From positions 1-16,239 of the forward strand of contig DAOTVZ010000224.1 in the NCBI GenBank assembly GCA_034436045.1: a stretch of DNA of 16,239 nucleotides, written 5' to 3'. Below are positions 1 through 6,893 of the stretch, piece by piece. This DNA is from H111-94 sp034436045 (GTDB taxonomy: Bacteria; Chloroflexota; Ktedonobacteria; Ktedonobacterales; Ktedonobacteraceae). Each line of letters starts with the position of its first letter. Position 1 is the first letter of the stretch. Below the pieces are notes generated by a model. It was not told the DNA's origin. It saw only the letters and a program-made list of their open reading frames with translations, and ran no database searches. A program made the translations under genes and the position numbers.

Positions 1-63
1 AACGCCACCGCGCGTCTGGCCGTGGAACTGATCCTCTCTGCTCTGGGCAAACGCATTTTGTAA
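1..63 (+). CDS. 3' end of an unidentified gene (5' truncated by window)
   Basis: Frame 1 is open from the window edge to a TAA at 61-63 and encodes 20 residues ending in LGKRIL. The peptide is amphipathic (ATARLAVELILSALGKR) and would fit a C-terminal helix, as found for example in LacI/GntR-type regulators, but it is too short to assign a family. It is accepted as a gene end because the codons are GC-rich and suit a helix, and because repeat-bearing non-coding DNA begins soon after the stop. It could also be a chance open frame. Confidence 0.4.
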   Translation, partial: NATARLAVELILSALGKRIL

Positions 64-242
64 CGAAGCCTCGCAATTACCAGGCTGTGGTGTAGGAGCC
101 TGTTCACCGCGTCCGCTCGTGCCTACCGAGCCGTCTGGATGCGCTGCACACGAAAAAAGGCTGTTGGGAACAGACATTATAAATTTTAACTATCGAAATC
201 GGCGCTCTCCTGGCGTGATGAATTATGGCATGTTCCAACCCC

Positions 243-317
243 GTAGGGGCGTGATTCATCACGCCCTATCTGCTCACCCCGTAGGGGCGTGATTCATCAC
301 GCCCTATCTGCTCACCC
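243..317. repeat. Two tandem palindromic repeat units, 38-bp period
   Basis: Two units begin at 243 and 281. They are identical over 37 bases (243-279 and 281-317). Each contains GTAGGGGCGTGA, a short TTC/TCA centre, and TCACGCCC, which folds into a hairpin of about 10 bp. Each is followed by the same TATCTGCTCACCC spacer. A degenerate relative (GGCGTGATGAAT) lies just upstream at 212-223. The units look like dispersed REP-like elements that expanded locally. Confidence 0.85.
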
Positions 318-322
318 GTTGA

Positions 323-454
323 GCCGTGCTCAGGGCGTGATAAATCACGTCCCTACTCGTTCGTCTCTCAGGCCGTGCTCAGGGCGTGATGAAGCACGCC
401 CCTACTCGTTCGTCTGTCGGGCCGTGCTCAGGGCGTGATGAAGCACGCCCCTAC
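323..454. repeat. Three palindromic repeat units, 49-bp period
   Basis: Three units start at 323, 372 and 421. Each reads GCCGTGCTCA, then GGGCGTGAT, a short centre, a complementary arm and CCCTAC, with cores at 333-356, 382-405 and 431-454. The spacer TCGTTCGTCTSTCRG separates successive units. These are reverse-oriented relatives of the 243-317 units: here CCCTAC on the right arm is intact and the left arm has decayed, while in the first pair GTAGGGG on the left is intact. The first core differs (ATAAATCACGTCC) from the other two (ATGAAGCACGCCC). Repeat and spacer lengths vary too much for a CRISPR array. Confidence 0.85.
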
Positions 455-582
455 GGAATGAGGTCATGGCCGGTTTCGGGGGAAAAATTCGTTATCCTGT
501 CCGAACCAGGTTATCGTGTGATTTGCGTGGGGAAACGCAATTGCGAACAGTAATGCTTCACAAGTGCAACGAGAACCACAGG

Positions 583-612
583 CCGGACGGGATAAATCCC
601 ATTCCTACGGAA
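583..612. repeat. Repeat relative overlapping the asnB stop codon
   Basis: GACGGGATAAATCCCATTCC (586-605) followed by TACGGAATGA has the same layout as the upstream repeat units: complementary GGGAT/ATCCC arms, an AA centre, then CCTAC. The CCTACGGAATGA piece is identical to the right flank of the last unit at 451-464. On the minus strand the TAG stop of asnB (605-607) lies inside this CCTAC box, so the last residues of the protein (I-I-P) are encoded by repeat flank. Confidence 0.6.
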
Positions 613-2437
613 TGATCCTGATATGATAGTCGCGCAGCCAGACGTGGGTCTGGATCAGGAAGTCGAACAGGAAAGTGATGCTGGCCGCGTCGCCCGGTAG
701 TTGAGCAATGTCGGTATCAATCAACTGCTGCACCTTTGGTATATCGATCAAAGGCCGCAACGGTGAATTGGCATCGTTGAGAATATCCTGTGTCCAGCGC
801 TTGACCTGCTGCACATAAGTGGGGTTGTATGAGGCCGGATAGGCGCTCTTCTTGCGCGTGCGCACCGGCTCCGGCAACAGATCCCAGACGGCATGGCGCA
901 GCACACCCTTCTCGCGCCCATCCAGCGTCTTGATCGACCAGGGGATGTTCCAGACGTATTCGACCAGACGGTGGTCGCAGAAAGGTACACGCACTTCCAG
1001 GCCGGTCGCCATACTCATGCGGTCTTTGCGATCCAGCAGCACCGGCAGGAAACGTGTCAGGTTCAGGTAGAAGATCTCACGCATGCGAGCCTCCACGCCC
1101 TTCTCCCCCGACAGACGCGGAACCTCGGCCAACGCTTCCTGGTACTGCTGACGAATGTAGGCTTGCGGCTGTATGAGCTGTTGCATCTCCGGTGATAGCA
1201 CTGAGAGCAGACCATTGGCTTCGTGCATGTGGCTCCAGGGGAAGGTATCGCCCTTCACGGCCTGCTCGTCATGGAACCAGGGATAACCTCCGAATACTTC
1301 GTCGGCGGACTCCCCGGAGAGCGCGACGGTAGCCTCGCGCTTGATCGCTTTGCAGAGCAGGTAGAGCGAAGTTTCTATCTGACCCATGCGCGGACGGTCG
1401 TGTGCATACATGGGTACCAGCAAGTTCTCAATGAGCGCGGGCGTGTCCACGACCACATTATGATGCTGAGTACCCAGGTAATCGGTCATGCACTGAATAT
1501 AAGGGCCATCCAGGCTGGGGCGCATGGCATTGCGCTGGAAGTACTTCTCGTTGTCTGCAAAGTCAATCGAGTACGTGTGCAGTATCTTACCCTCGCGCTT
1601 GAACTCGCGCGCCGCCAGGGCCGTCACGCTGCTGGAATCCAGGCCGCCGGAGAGCAGTGTCACCACCGGCACGTCGGCGATGAGCTGGCGCTTCACTGTA
1701 TCCTCCAGTAGAGAACGCACATGCTCGACCGTTGTCGGTACATCGTCGCGGTGCGGTTCGCTGCGCAGGCACCAGAATTGCTGTACGCGGCTCTGCTCGC
1801 GCGTAAAGCTGATGTAGCGACCGGGGCGCAGTTCGTGGACATCACGGAAGAAGCCCGCCCCAGGAGTGTGAAACGACACCAGCACCTCGGCCAACCCTTT
1901 TATGTCTATCTCTGGCTTAATCAGTGGATGTGCCAGCAGTGCCTTGAGTTCGGAGCCGAAGATGATGGCGCTACCGCGCTGCGCATAAAAGAGCGGCTTG
2001 ACACCCAGGAAGTCGCGCGCCAGCAGCAGTTTCTGCCGCTCTTCATCCCACAGAGCGAAGGCAAAAATGCCGTTAAAGCGCTGCAAACATGCCTCGCCCC
2101 ATTCCGTGTAGGCGTGCAGCAGCACCTCCGTATCGGATTGAGTATGAAATGTGTGGCCCTTTTGTATTAATTCCTGTTTTAATTCACGGAAATTATATAT
2201 TTCTCCATTATATGTTACAGCATAGGTTTTTCCGGCTTGCGCGTACACCATCGGCTGTTTGCCTCCGGCAGGATCAATCACGATCAGGCGACGATGGGCC
2301 AGCGCGGCATGTGGAGAGGTCCAGATACCTTCAGCATCCGGGCCGCGCTGCTGCAAGGTACAGGCCATGCGCTTTACTGTCTCCTGCTCATTCGTGAGAT
2401 CACGTTGCCAGTCAATCCAGCCAGCAATACCACACAT
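605..2437 (-). CDS. asnB: Asparagine synthase (glutamine-hydrolysing)
   Basis: The product makes asparagine from aspartate, glutamine and ATP in the cytoplasm. I start it at 2437 because the protein then begins Met-Cys-Gly-Ile-Ala-Gly; removal of Met exposes the catalytic Cys of the N-terminal nucleophile glutaminase domain. A longer frame from 2458 would bury this Cys and is unlikely. The chosen start has an AAAGGAAAAGG purine tract upstream. The glutaminase half (about 1-200) shows the RGPD, YNGEIYN and SDTEVLLHAY motifs. The synthetase half shows the ATP-pyrophosphatase loop SGGLDSS (about 263-269) and SGESADEVFGGY (about 374-385). At 610 residues it is full length for the family. The gene stands alone, divergent from the lipoprotein gene. 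A 60-bp stretch at 2161-2220 is strikingly AT-rich. Symbol assigned by family; paralogues acting on peptides or cell-wall precursors share this architecture. Confidence 0.93.
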   Translation of the reverse strand: MCGIAGWIDWQRDLTNEQETVKRMACTLQQRGPDAEGIWTSPHAALAHRRLIVIDPAGGKQPMVYAQAGKTYAVTYNGEIYNFRELKQELIQKGHTFHTQSDTEVLLHAYTEWGEACLQRFNGIFAFALWDEERQKLLLARDFLGVKPLFYAQRGSAIIFGSELKALLAHPLIKPEIDIKGLAEVLVSFHTPGAGFFRDVHELRPGRYISFTREQSRVQQFWCLRSEPHRDDVPTTVEHVRSLLEDTVKRQLIADVPVVTLLSGGLDSSSVTALAAREFKREGKILHTYSIDFADNEKYFQRNAMRPSLDGPYIQCMTDYLGTQHHNVVVDTPALIENLLVPMYAHDRPRMGQIETSLYLLCKAIKREATVALSGESADEVFGGYPWFHDEQAVKGDTFPWSHMHEANGLLSVLSPEMQQLIQPQAYIRQQYQEALAEVPRLSGEKGVEARMREIFYLNLTRFLPVLLDRKDRMSMATGLEVRVPFCDHRLVEYVWNIPWSIKTLDGREKGVLRHAVWDLLPEPVRTRKKSAYPASYNPTYVQQVKRWTQDILNDANSPLRPLIDIPKVQQLIDTDIAQLPGDAASITFLFDFLIQTHVWLRDYHIRIIP

Positions 2438-2651
2438 AAGGTTGCCTTTTCCTTTCAAGTAAAGAGGATAGCTTTTTCATGCGAGGAAGCAGTATTAGTA
2501 TATTTTAGTGATTTCATGCTTCATAGTATATACGTAGCAGAGTCACGAATCGTTTAGCTGATGGCAAACACTCTAAAATCTGCTTAAATGAACGTTCTAC
2601 CATACAAAGGCCGTGGATAAAAACGATGTTTCAAGGTTCAGAGGTGCAATG

Positions 2652-4013
2652 ATGCCTACCCTCCGTTTTAGCTATATCATCAGTCTTCTCATATGTGTGG
2701 CTATTGTACTCTCAATCACAGCCTGTGCTACACCATCTCTAAGCAATTCTGCTTCAGGCAGCACAGCCAGAGCAGGGCAGAGTGGCAATGGTGGCGGTAG
2801 TAGCACAAACACCCCATCGGGTCAGGTTGCGCCATTTCTGACCAATTGTCCCGCAACGGGGACGGCGCGCATCGCCATTATGCCCGCACTACCAACGGGT
2901 TCGCAACAGGCGGTCATCTACCTCGCCAACGCACAAAATGCTGCCAGTTTGGATAGTTACACTATTGCCAGCGGTCAGACACACACGCTTGCCAGTTTTG
3001 CTGATACTTCAATTAGTGCCGCCCAGGTTTCTCATGACGGACAGTGGATACTCTTCGTTGCCATCACCAACAATCAGGCCAGACTACAGCTCATCAGAGT
3101 CGATGGTCACGACTTGCAAACGCTCTATTGCGCAACTCCCGTTTCCAACGGGGCCGACGCGACCAGCATCATACAAAATATTGAGTGGTCGAGCAATCAA
3201 CAACTGGTGGCTTTTGCCAGCTATACCAGCAGCAGCGGCGTCGTAGACCTGCTCAACATGCAAACCGGCGCATTGCAAACCGTCTTTAGCTCCGGCAATG
3301 GCTTCATCTATCCGCCCATCACATGGCAGGACAATACCCACCTCTTTCTGCGCGCACCCACCATCGATGGCCCATCCACTGCCCTCTACCTGCTCGACAT
3401 CAACAATGGCAGCAATCAGCGCTTTGCCGACCTGCAAGCAGTTTATCAGAACTCATCGCTGTTACCATGCTGGGACGCCGATAGCAGCTACGATGGTACC
3501 CGCCTGTTCATTAGCCAGTGTACCTCACGACCCCGTACAAGCGGGCCGGGCATCGACGGTTATCAGGGGCCTGGCTCCATCAGTGTAGAACCACTGACTA
3601 GCGGCTCAAGTTCCACTCCGCAAACCATTTACAGCATGAATGCCGCTATCACGCAGGTGCGTGTTATCTCACAGAACACGCTGCTCTTTCTGGTTGAGAA
3701 CTCCAGTATGAGCCAGAGCATTGACACGAGCCAGAACGGCTTGTGGAAAATCGGGGTCGATGGTTCCCAGCCGACGCAACTCATGAGCGACGGAGCCGGT
3801 GTCTCCGGTGGGCCAAGCACGCTCTGTTCCTTCACGCAGTATCCCTGGTCGAACGTCTCGCGCGACGGCAGCATGTATGCCATCCAGCACAGCAGCAAGC
3901 ATGGCACCGTGCAAACGCTGCTTTTCGGCTCGCTAAACGGCGGCTCCCCTACCACTTTCGCTACCAGCAGCGACGGCACACAACTCGCCGTTGTAGGATG
4001 GACAACAATTTAA
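2652..4013 (+). CDS. Secreted lipoprotein with TolB/WD40-like beta-propeller repeats
   Basis: The 453-residue product begins with a lipoprotein signal peptide: a basic start, a hydrophobic core (about 8-22) and a lipobox ending ITAC, with the lipidated Cys at residue 25. A Ser/Gly/Thr-rich linker (about 26-60) follows, as is usual for surface-anchored proteins. The rest has repeated propeller-like blades with signature turns: VSHDGQWILFVA, EWSSNQQLVAFASY, SRDGSMYAIQ and SSDGTQLAVVGW. This points to a TolB/WD40-type scaffold outside the cell; no enzymatic motif is seen. ATG at 2652 is chosen because AGGTG at 2642-2646 lies 5 nt upstream. ATG 2649 and GTG 2613 are in frame, but the latter has poor spacing and adds a charged extension before the signal peptide. 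Function and ligand unknown. Confidence 0.8.
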   Translation: MPTLRFSYIISLLICVAIVLSITACATPSLSNSASGSTARAGQSGNGGGSSTNTPSGQVAPFLTNCPATGTARIAIMPALPTGSQQAVIYLANAQNAASLDSYTIASGQTHTLASFADTSISAAQVSHDGQWILFVAITNNQARLQLIRVDGHDLQTLYCATPVSNGADATSIIQNIEWSSNQQLVAFASYTSSSGVVDLLNMQTGALQTVFSSGNGFIYPPITWQDNTHLFLRAPTIDGPSTALYLLDINNGSNQRFADLQAVYQNSSLLPCWDADSSYDGTRLFISQCTSRPRTSGPGIDGYQGPGSISVEPLTSGSSSTPQTIYSMNAAITQVRVISQNTLLFLVENSSMSQSIDTSQNGLWKIGVDGSQPTQLMSDGAGVSGGPSTLCSFTQYPWSNVSRDGSMYAIQHSSKHGTVQTLLFGSLNGGSPTTFATSSDGTQLAVVGWTTI

Positions 4014-4103
4014 CCACAGTTGATGCTAAAATGTTGGTTTTATACAAGCATTAGCTCTTCTTTGCTTACTCGCAGGTTTGGCTTGTGGGCAAATGAAACA
4101 AAT

Positions 4104-4151
4104 AATAGAGGAATAGGGGGACAGATGCACCGTTCCCTCTATCCCTCTATT
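4104..4151 (-). terminator. Strong intrinsic-terminator-like hairpin between convergent genes
   Basis: AATAGAGGAATAGGGGGA (4104-4121) pairs with TCCCTCTATCCCTCTATT (4134-4151) over 18 positions, with one A-C mismatch and one G-U pair, around a 12-nt loop. Read on the minus strand the hairpin is followed by a T-rich run (ATTATTTGTTTC), as expected for a Rho-independent terminator of the methyltransferase ending at 4216. On the plus strand the tail is GC-rich, so termination of the lipoprotein gene there is less certain. A weaker plus-strand hairpin, GCTAA (4025-4029) with TTAGC (4051-4055), precedes a TC-rich run. Confidence 0.7.
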
Positions 4152-4215
4152 GCGGAGGGAGCAAGGCTTGCATGAGCGGCGTGCCGGGGCCAGCTCGCTT
4201 CGGCCACTCCTGCTG

Positions 4216-5088
4216 CTATGGGCGCTCTCCCCAGGCGGTCAGGAAATACCAGAGGCAGTTGAAGTCCGGCTGGCGTATGGCTTGTAGGGAGCGCTGGTAT
4301 AATGTCTCGACCTCTTCCTGGTCGGCAACCCTTGTCTGCACCAGCAGAGGTTGCAACAGTTTCAGAAAGACCATCATGTCTTCATAAAAGATTTGATGAC
4401 CATCGGCATCGGCGGAACAGTCAACAGCGAAGGCTTTGTGTTGTACATTGCGGCAGCCGACGTCACGCAGGAAGCGTGCCAGCATGGGAGTCGTCGTCAG
4501 GTGGCGTCCATCTGGTGAAAATTTGTTGCCGGCCAGGTGAACCGCCTGCAAGCACAGGTTAAAATATTGTTCGCAAACAGGGGACGTGCTGACAAACCAC
4601 TCGCAGTCGGTAAGCCGGATAATGCCTCCCGGTCTGGTGACACGCACACACTCCTGCACCAGTTCGGGCCAGCCTCGTTCTCGTGTTCTGAACATGAAGG
4701 ATGCTATCAGGCGGATGTTCACAAGGTCAAAGGATTGATCGGGGAACTCCAGGGGCTGCAAAATATCCATCGTTCTGAACTGCACATTGTTGATGTTGTG
4801 TTGCCGGGCTTGAAAATTGGCATAGGTAATCATGAGCCGACTGATATCCACGCCGGTAACACGCTTATCAGGGTACATGGTCGCGGTCTCCATCGCCCAC
4901 TCGCCGGGGCCGCAGGCCAGGTCCAGAATGTCGTGTACGCGCTCCAGGTGATGCTGTTCCGCCAGCGGGCCACCCATGGCCTTTGTGAGCAGACGTGCCT
5001 GTTTGGTCAGGCGTGCCATCTCCGCCGCATTTTCCGGGTCGGTATAATAATTTTTCTGTTCGTGTGAGGCCCCTTCTGCTGTTGCCAT
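4216..5088 (-). CDS. Class I SAM-dependent methyltransferase
   Basis: This 290-residue protein has the Rossmann-type methyltransferase core. Motif I is ILDLACGPGEW (about 54-64), the acidic residue that binds the SAM ribose is in VTGVDIS (Asp81), and NVQFRTMDILQPLEFPDQSFDLVNIRLI covers the motif II/III region. VRVTRPGGIIRLTDCEW is the post-I segment typical of the UbiE/Methyltransf_11 and Methyltransf_25 families. The N-terminal 45 residues and the C-terminal 100 residues carry no motif I recognise, so the substrate is unknown. The start at 5088 is preceded by GGGAAGGGA about 9-17 nt upstream, and a promoter candidate lies at 5137-5165. It is divergent from the histidine kinase operon, which ends with another methyltransferase of a different subfamily. 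Confidence 0.85.
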   Translation of the reverse strand: MATAEGASHEQKNYYTDPENAAEMARLTKQARLLTKAMGGPLAEQHHLERVHDILDLACGPGEWAMETATMYPDKRVTGVDISRLMITYANFQARQHNINNVQFRTMDILQPLEFPDQSFDLVNIRLIASFMFRTRERGWPELVQECVRVTRPGGIIRLTDCEWFVSTSPVCEQYFNLCLQAVHLAGNKFSPDGRHLTTTPMLARFLRDVGCRNVQHKAFAVDCSADADGHQIFYEDMMVFLKLLQPLLVQTRVADQEEVETLYQRSLQAIRQPDFNCLWYFLTAWGERP

Positions 5089-5136
5089 ACGCTATCGGTC
5101 CCTTCCCTCATAGAATGCTGTTCGCGCCCTCTATAT

Positions 5137-5165
5137 ATTATATGCTAACGATTTTCAACACGCAA
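5137..5165 (-). promoter_or_regulatory. Sigma-70-like promoter for the methyltransferase
   Basis: On the minus strand, TTGCGT (5160-5165) is followed after 17 nt by a perfect TATAAT (5137-5142). The predicted start of transcription is about 40 nt ahead of the gene start at 5088. The -10 is ideal and the -35 matches only the TTG, which would suit activator dependence. Confidence 0.55.
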
Positions 5166-5167
5166 CC

Positions 5168-5195
5168 AGCAGGGCGAGTGTGAGGACACCCTGCT
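5168..5195. promoter_or_regulatory. Inverted repeat between two divergent promoters
   Basis: AGCAGGG (5168-5174) and CCCTGCT (5189-5195) form a perfect 7-bp dyad with a 14-nt centre, which itself contains GTGT-GAGG-ACAC. It lies exactly between the two -35 boxes (5160-5165 minus; 5199-5204 plus). This is where a shared operator for a divergently acting regulator would sit. No regulator gene adjoins it, and the regulator is unknown. Confidence 0.4.
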
Positions 5196-5198
5196 CGC

Positions 5199-5228
5199 TT
5201 GACAGTACTCATCATTATCTCGTACAGT
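5199..5228 (+). promoter_or_regulatory. Sigma-70-like promoter for the sensor kinase operon
   Basis: A perfect TTGACA (5199-5204) is followed after 18 nt by TACAGT (5223-5228), a 4/6 match to the -10 consensus. The expected transcript would start near 5235, leaving a leader of about 115 nt that contains the short upstream ORF at 5287-5343. Confidence 0.55.
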
Positions 5229-5286
5229 ACAATCCATCAAGGGAATAGTACTGGTTAGCGAGGTAGTAGGCACAGGTGAGCAGGCC

Positions 5287-5343
5287 ATGAAGTATAGCTG
5301 TCGTGATGTCCTTTGTGGGTATCAGGGGATGGGTAGCAGGTGA
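5287..5343 (+). CDS. Possible 18-codon upstream ORF (leader peptide)
   Basis: ATG at 5287 opens an 18-codon frame (MKYSCRDVLCGYQGMGSR) that stops with TGA at 5341-5343, 7 nt before the kinase ATG at 5351. It is preceded by AGGTGA (5274-5279) with a 7-nt spacer. The same 19-nt segment (AGGTGAGCAGGCCATGAAG at 5274-5292) recurs with one change at 5338-5356 as the kinase ribosome binding site and start, so both starts have an identical context. It may be a translated leader or just a local duplication. No stalling motif is recognised. Confidence 0.3.
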   Translation: MKYSCRDVLCGYQGMGSR

Positions 5344-5350
5344 GCAGGCT

Positions 5351-6886
5351 ATGAAGATCAGAAAACAGTTGTATGCTGATATCATCTTGCAGCACATGCC
5401 GGTGGGTGCGGCAATCTACGATGCACAGGACTGGCGTCTTCTGGCAGCAAACCCGTGCTTTCTCTCCTACCTTGACACCTTTGTAGAGCCGCGTTGGCAG
5501 CATGGGCAGGCTGTTGGGCACTCTATTACCGAGTTGCATATTCAGGTACAGACCTCCGACGTGTCGGATATTTTTGCTCGCGTTGCCCAGAGTGGGCAGG
5601 CCGAGCGCGTCGAGTCTATGGCGATCCTCACTCCGCAGGGCACGTTGACCTACTGGAACTGGACGCTGGACGTCCTGCGCGATGAAGAGGGCCATATTCA
5701 GTACTTGCTCCAGACGGTCATCGATGTGACCGCGCAGGTGCGTGCGCGGCGCGCGGCAGAGCAGCAGCGTCTCAGCACCGTGCTGGATCAATTGCCAGAG
5801 GGGATTTTGATGGCCGACGCCATTAGCGGAGTTATCAGTTACGTCAATCCGACCGCTGCCCATTTCCTGGGTATGACGCAAGAGCAACTGATGGGCATGG
5901 CCGTCAGTCGGCTTCAGTCGTTTGACGAGATAGAGGCGTGCAATCAGCCTGGGTCAGATGGCTCACCGGTACCCTGGAACTTCTTTCTTATTCAAGCCTT
6001 GAGCGGCGAAACCATTCGCAGCAAAGAAACGGTGATTTCGCACGCGGATGGTACCCGCCTGAATGTGCTGATTTCGGCTGCGCCACTCTATACTAGCAAT
6101 GGCATGATGAGTAGTGCGGTGCTGATCTTGCAGGATATTACCGAGCAGAAGAGCGTTGAGCAGCAAAAAAACGAGTTTTTATGGATGGCTAACCATGAAC
6201 TGCGTACCCCTGTCACCATTATTCAGGGCTTCGCCGAACTGCTTGTTCAATCAGAGCACGGGCTGGACGAGGAGACACGCTCTGCTCTGCTCAATATCAT
6301 CGAGCAGAGCGAGTATCTCTCCGGCCTGGTCGAGTCTATGCTGGACATGACGCGCCTGGAACAACAACAGTTTCAACTCCAGCTCGCGCCACACGATCTG
6401 CTCGCACTCGTGATGCGCATCGTCGAAAGTCAGGCCGTCACAACCTCGCTTCATCAGCTACGCTTTGTCACGGAAGGCATCGCAACGACAGATGAGTTGA
6501 TCTGCTTGATCGACCGCGAGCGCATGACACAGGTATTGAGTAACCTGCTCAACAATGCCATGAAATATAGTCCGCAAGGCGGCACAATAGAGGTGGGGTT
6601 ACGCGCTATGGCCAGAACATCTCGTCAGCAAGGTTCCCATACCTATCAAGAGGCGCTGATCTGGGTCAAGGATCAGGGTATCGGCATTGCCGCCGCCGAT
6701 ATACCGCACATCTTTGACCGTTTCTACCGCTCGCGCGTGATTGATCGTTCCATGAGCGGTTTTGGGATCGGTCTCTACATCGTGAAAGAAGTAGTGACGC
6801 GGCATGGTGGGCGCGTCTGGGTCGAAAGTGCGCCGGGGCGTGGCTCGACGTTTTACCTCTGGCTCCCGTTAAAAACGCAATCGTGA
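5351..6886 (+). CDS. PAS-PAS sensor histidine kinase
   Basis: This 511-residue cytoplasmic kinase has no transmembrane segment. Two PAS-type sensor domains come first (about 10-130 and 142-265); the second reads VLDQLPEGILMAD...YVNPTAAHFLGMT. They are followed by a HisKA domain with the phospho-acceptor His at about 282 in MANHELRTP and a HATPase domain: N box NLLNNAMKYSP (Asn about 402), G1 box KDQGIGI (Asp about 441), F box FDRFYRS, and G2 box GFGIGLYIVKEV. All residues needed for kinase activity are present. The start at 5351 is chosen for the AGGTGA site 7 nt upstream; in-frame starts at 5303 and 5306 lack one. No response regulator adjoins it. Its operon partner is a methyltransferase 7 nt downstream, so its target is unknown. 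The signal is likely intracellular (redox, small ligand or light). Confidence 0.92.
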   Translation: MKIRKQLYADIILQHMPVGAAIYDAQDWRLLAANPCFLSYLDTFVEPRWQHGQAVGHSITELHIQVQTSDVSDIFARVAQSGQAERVESMAILTPQGTLTYWNWTLDVLRDEEGHIQYLLQTVIDVTAQVRARRAAEQQRLSTVLDQLPEGILMADAISGVISYVNPTAAHFLGMTQEQLMGMAVSRLQSFDEIEACNQPGSDGSPVPWNFFLIQALSGETIRSKETVISHADGTRLNVLISAAPLYTSNGMMSSAVLILQDITEQKSVEQQKNEFLWMANHELRTPVTIIQGFAELLVQSEHGLDEETRSALLNIIEQSEYLSGLVESMLDMTRLEQQQFQLQLAPHDLLALVMRIVESQAVTTSLHQLRFVTEGIATTDELICLIDRERMTQVLSNLLNNAMKYSPQGGTIEVGLRAMARTSRQQGSHTYQEALIWVKDQGIGIAAADIPHIFDRFYRSRVIDRSMSGFGIGLYIVKEVVTRHGGRVWVESAPGRGSTFYLWLPLKTQS

Positions 6887-6893
6887 GGCAAGT

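Larger units (their letters stand above)
64..604. other. 541-bp gene-free region carrying palindromic repeats
   Basis: No credible coding frame occurs here. The left part (64-210) has only a weak hairpin, CTGTT-ggg-AACAG at 163-175, followed by an AT-rich stretch; it might end the truncated upstream gene, but there is no T-tract. The middle (243-454) is the repeat cluster described separately. The right part (480-604) contains a perfect 6-bp hairpin (TTGCGT 523-528 with ACGCAA 535-540, loop GGGGAA) and a further repeat relic at 589-608 that touches the end of asnB. No promoter is convincing. Confidence 0.6.

Noticed and set aside
243..454. CRISPR array
   Set aside because: The repeats are palindromic, in two different formats with different periods, and the spacers between copies are themselves repeated rather than unique; no cas gene is present.
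1223..1711. 162-codon plus-strand ORF within asnB
   Set aside because: It is antisense to well-conserved asnB coding sequence and has no recognisable domain; a GC-rich shadow frame.
2438..2458. Upstream ATG at 2458 as the asnB start
   Set aside because: It would place seven residues before the Met-Cys of the N-terminal nucleophile domain, blocking formation of the catalytic N-terminal Cys.
5303..5350. GTG 5303 / ATG 5306 as the histidine kinase start
   Set aside because: Neither has a Shine-Dalgarno sequence at suitable distance, while ATG 5351 has AGGTGA at 7 nt.
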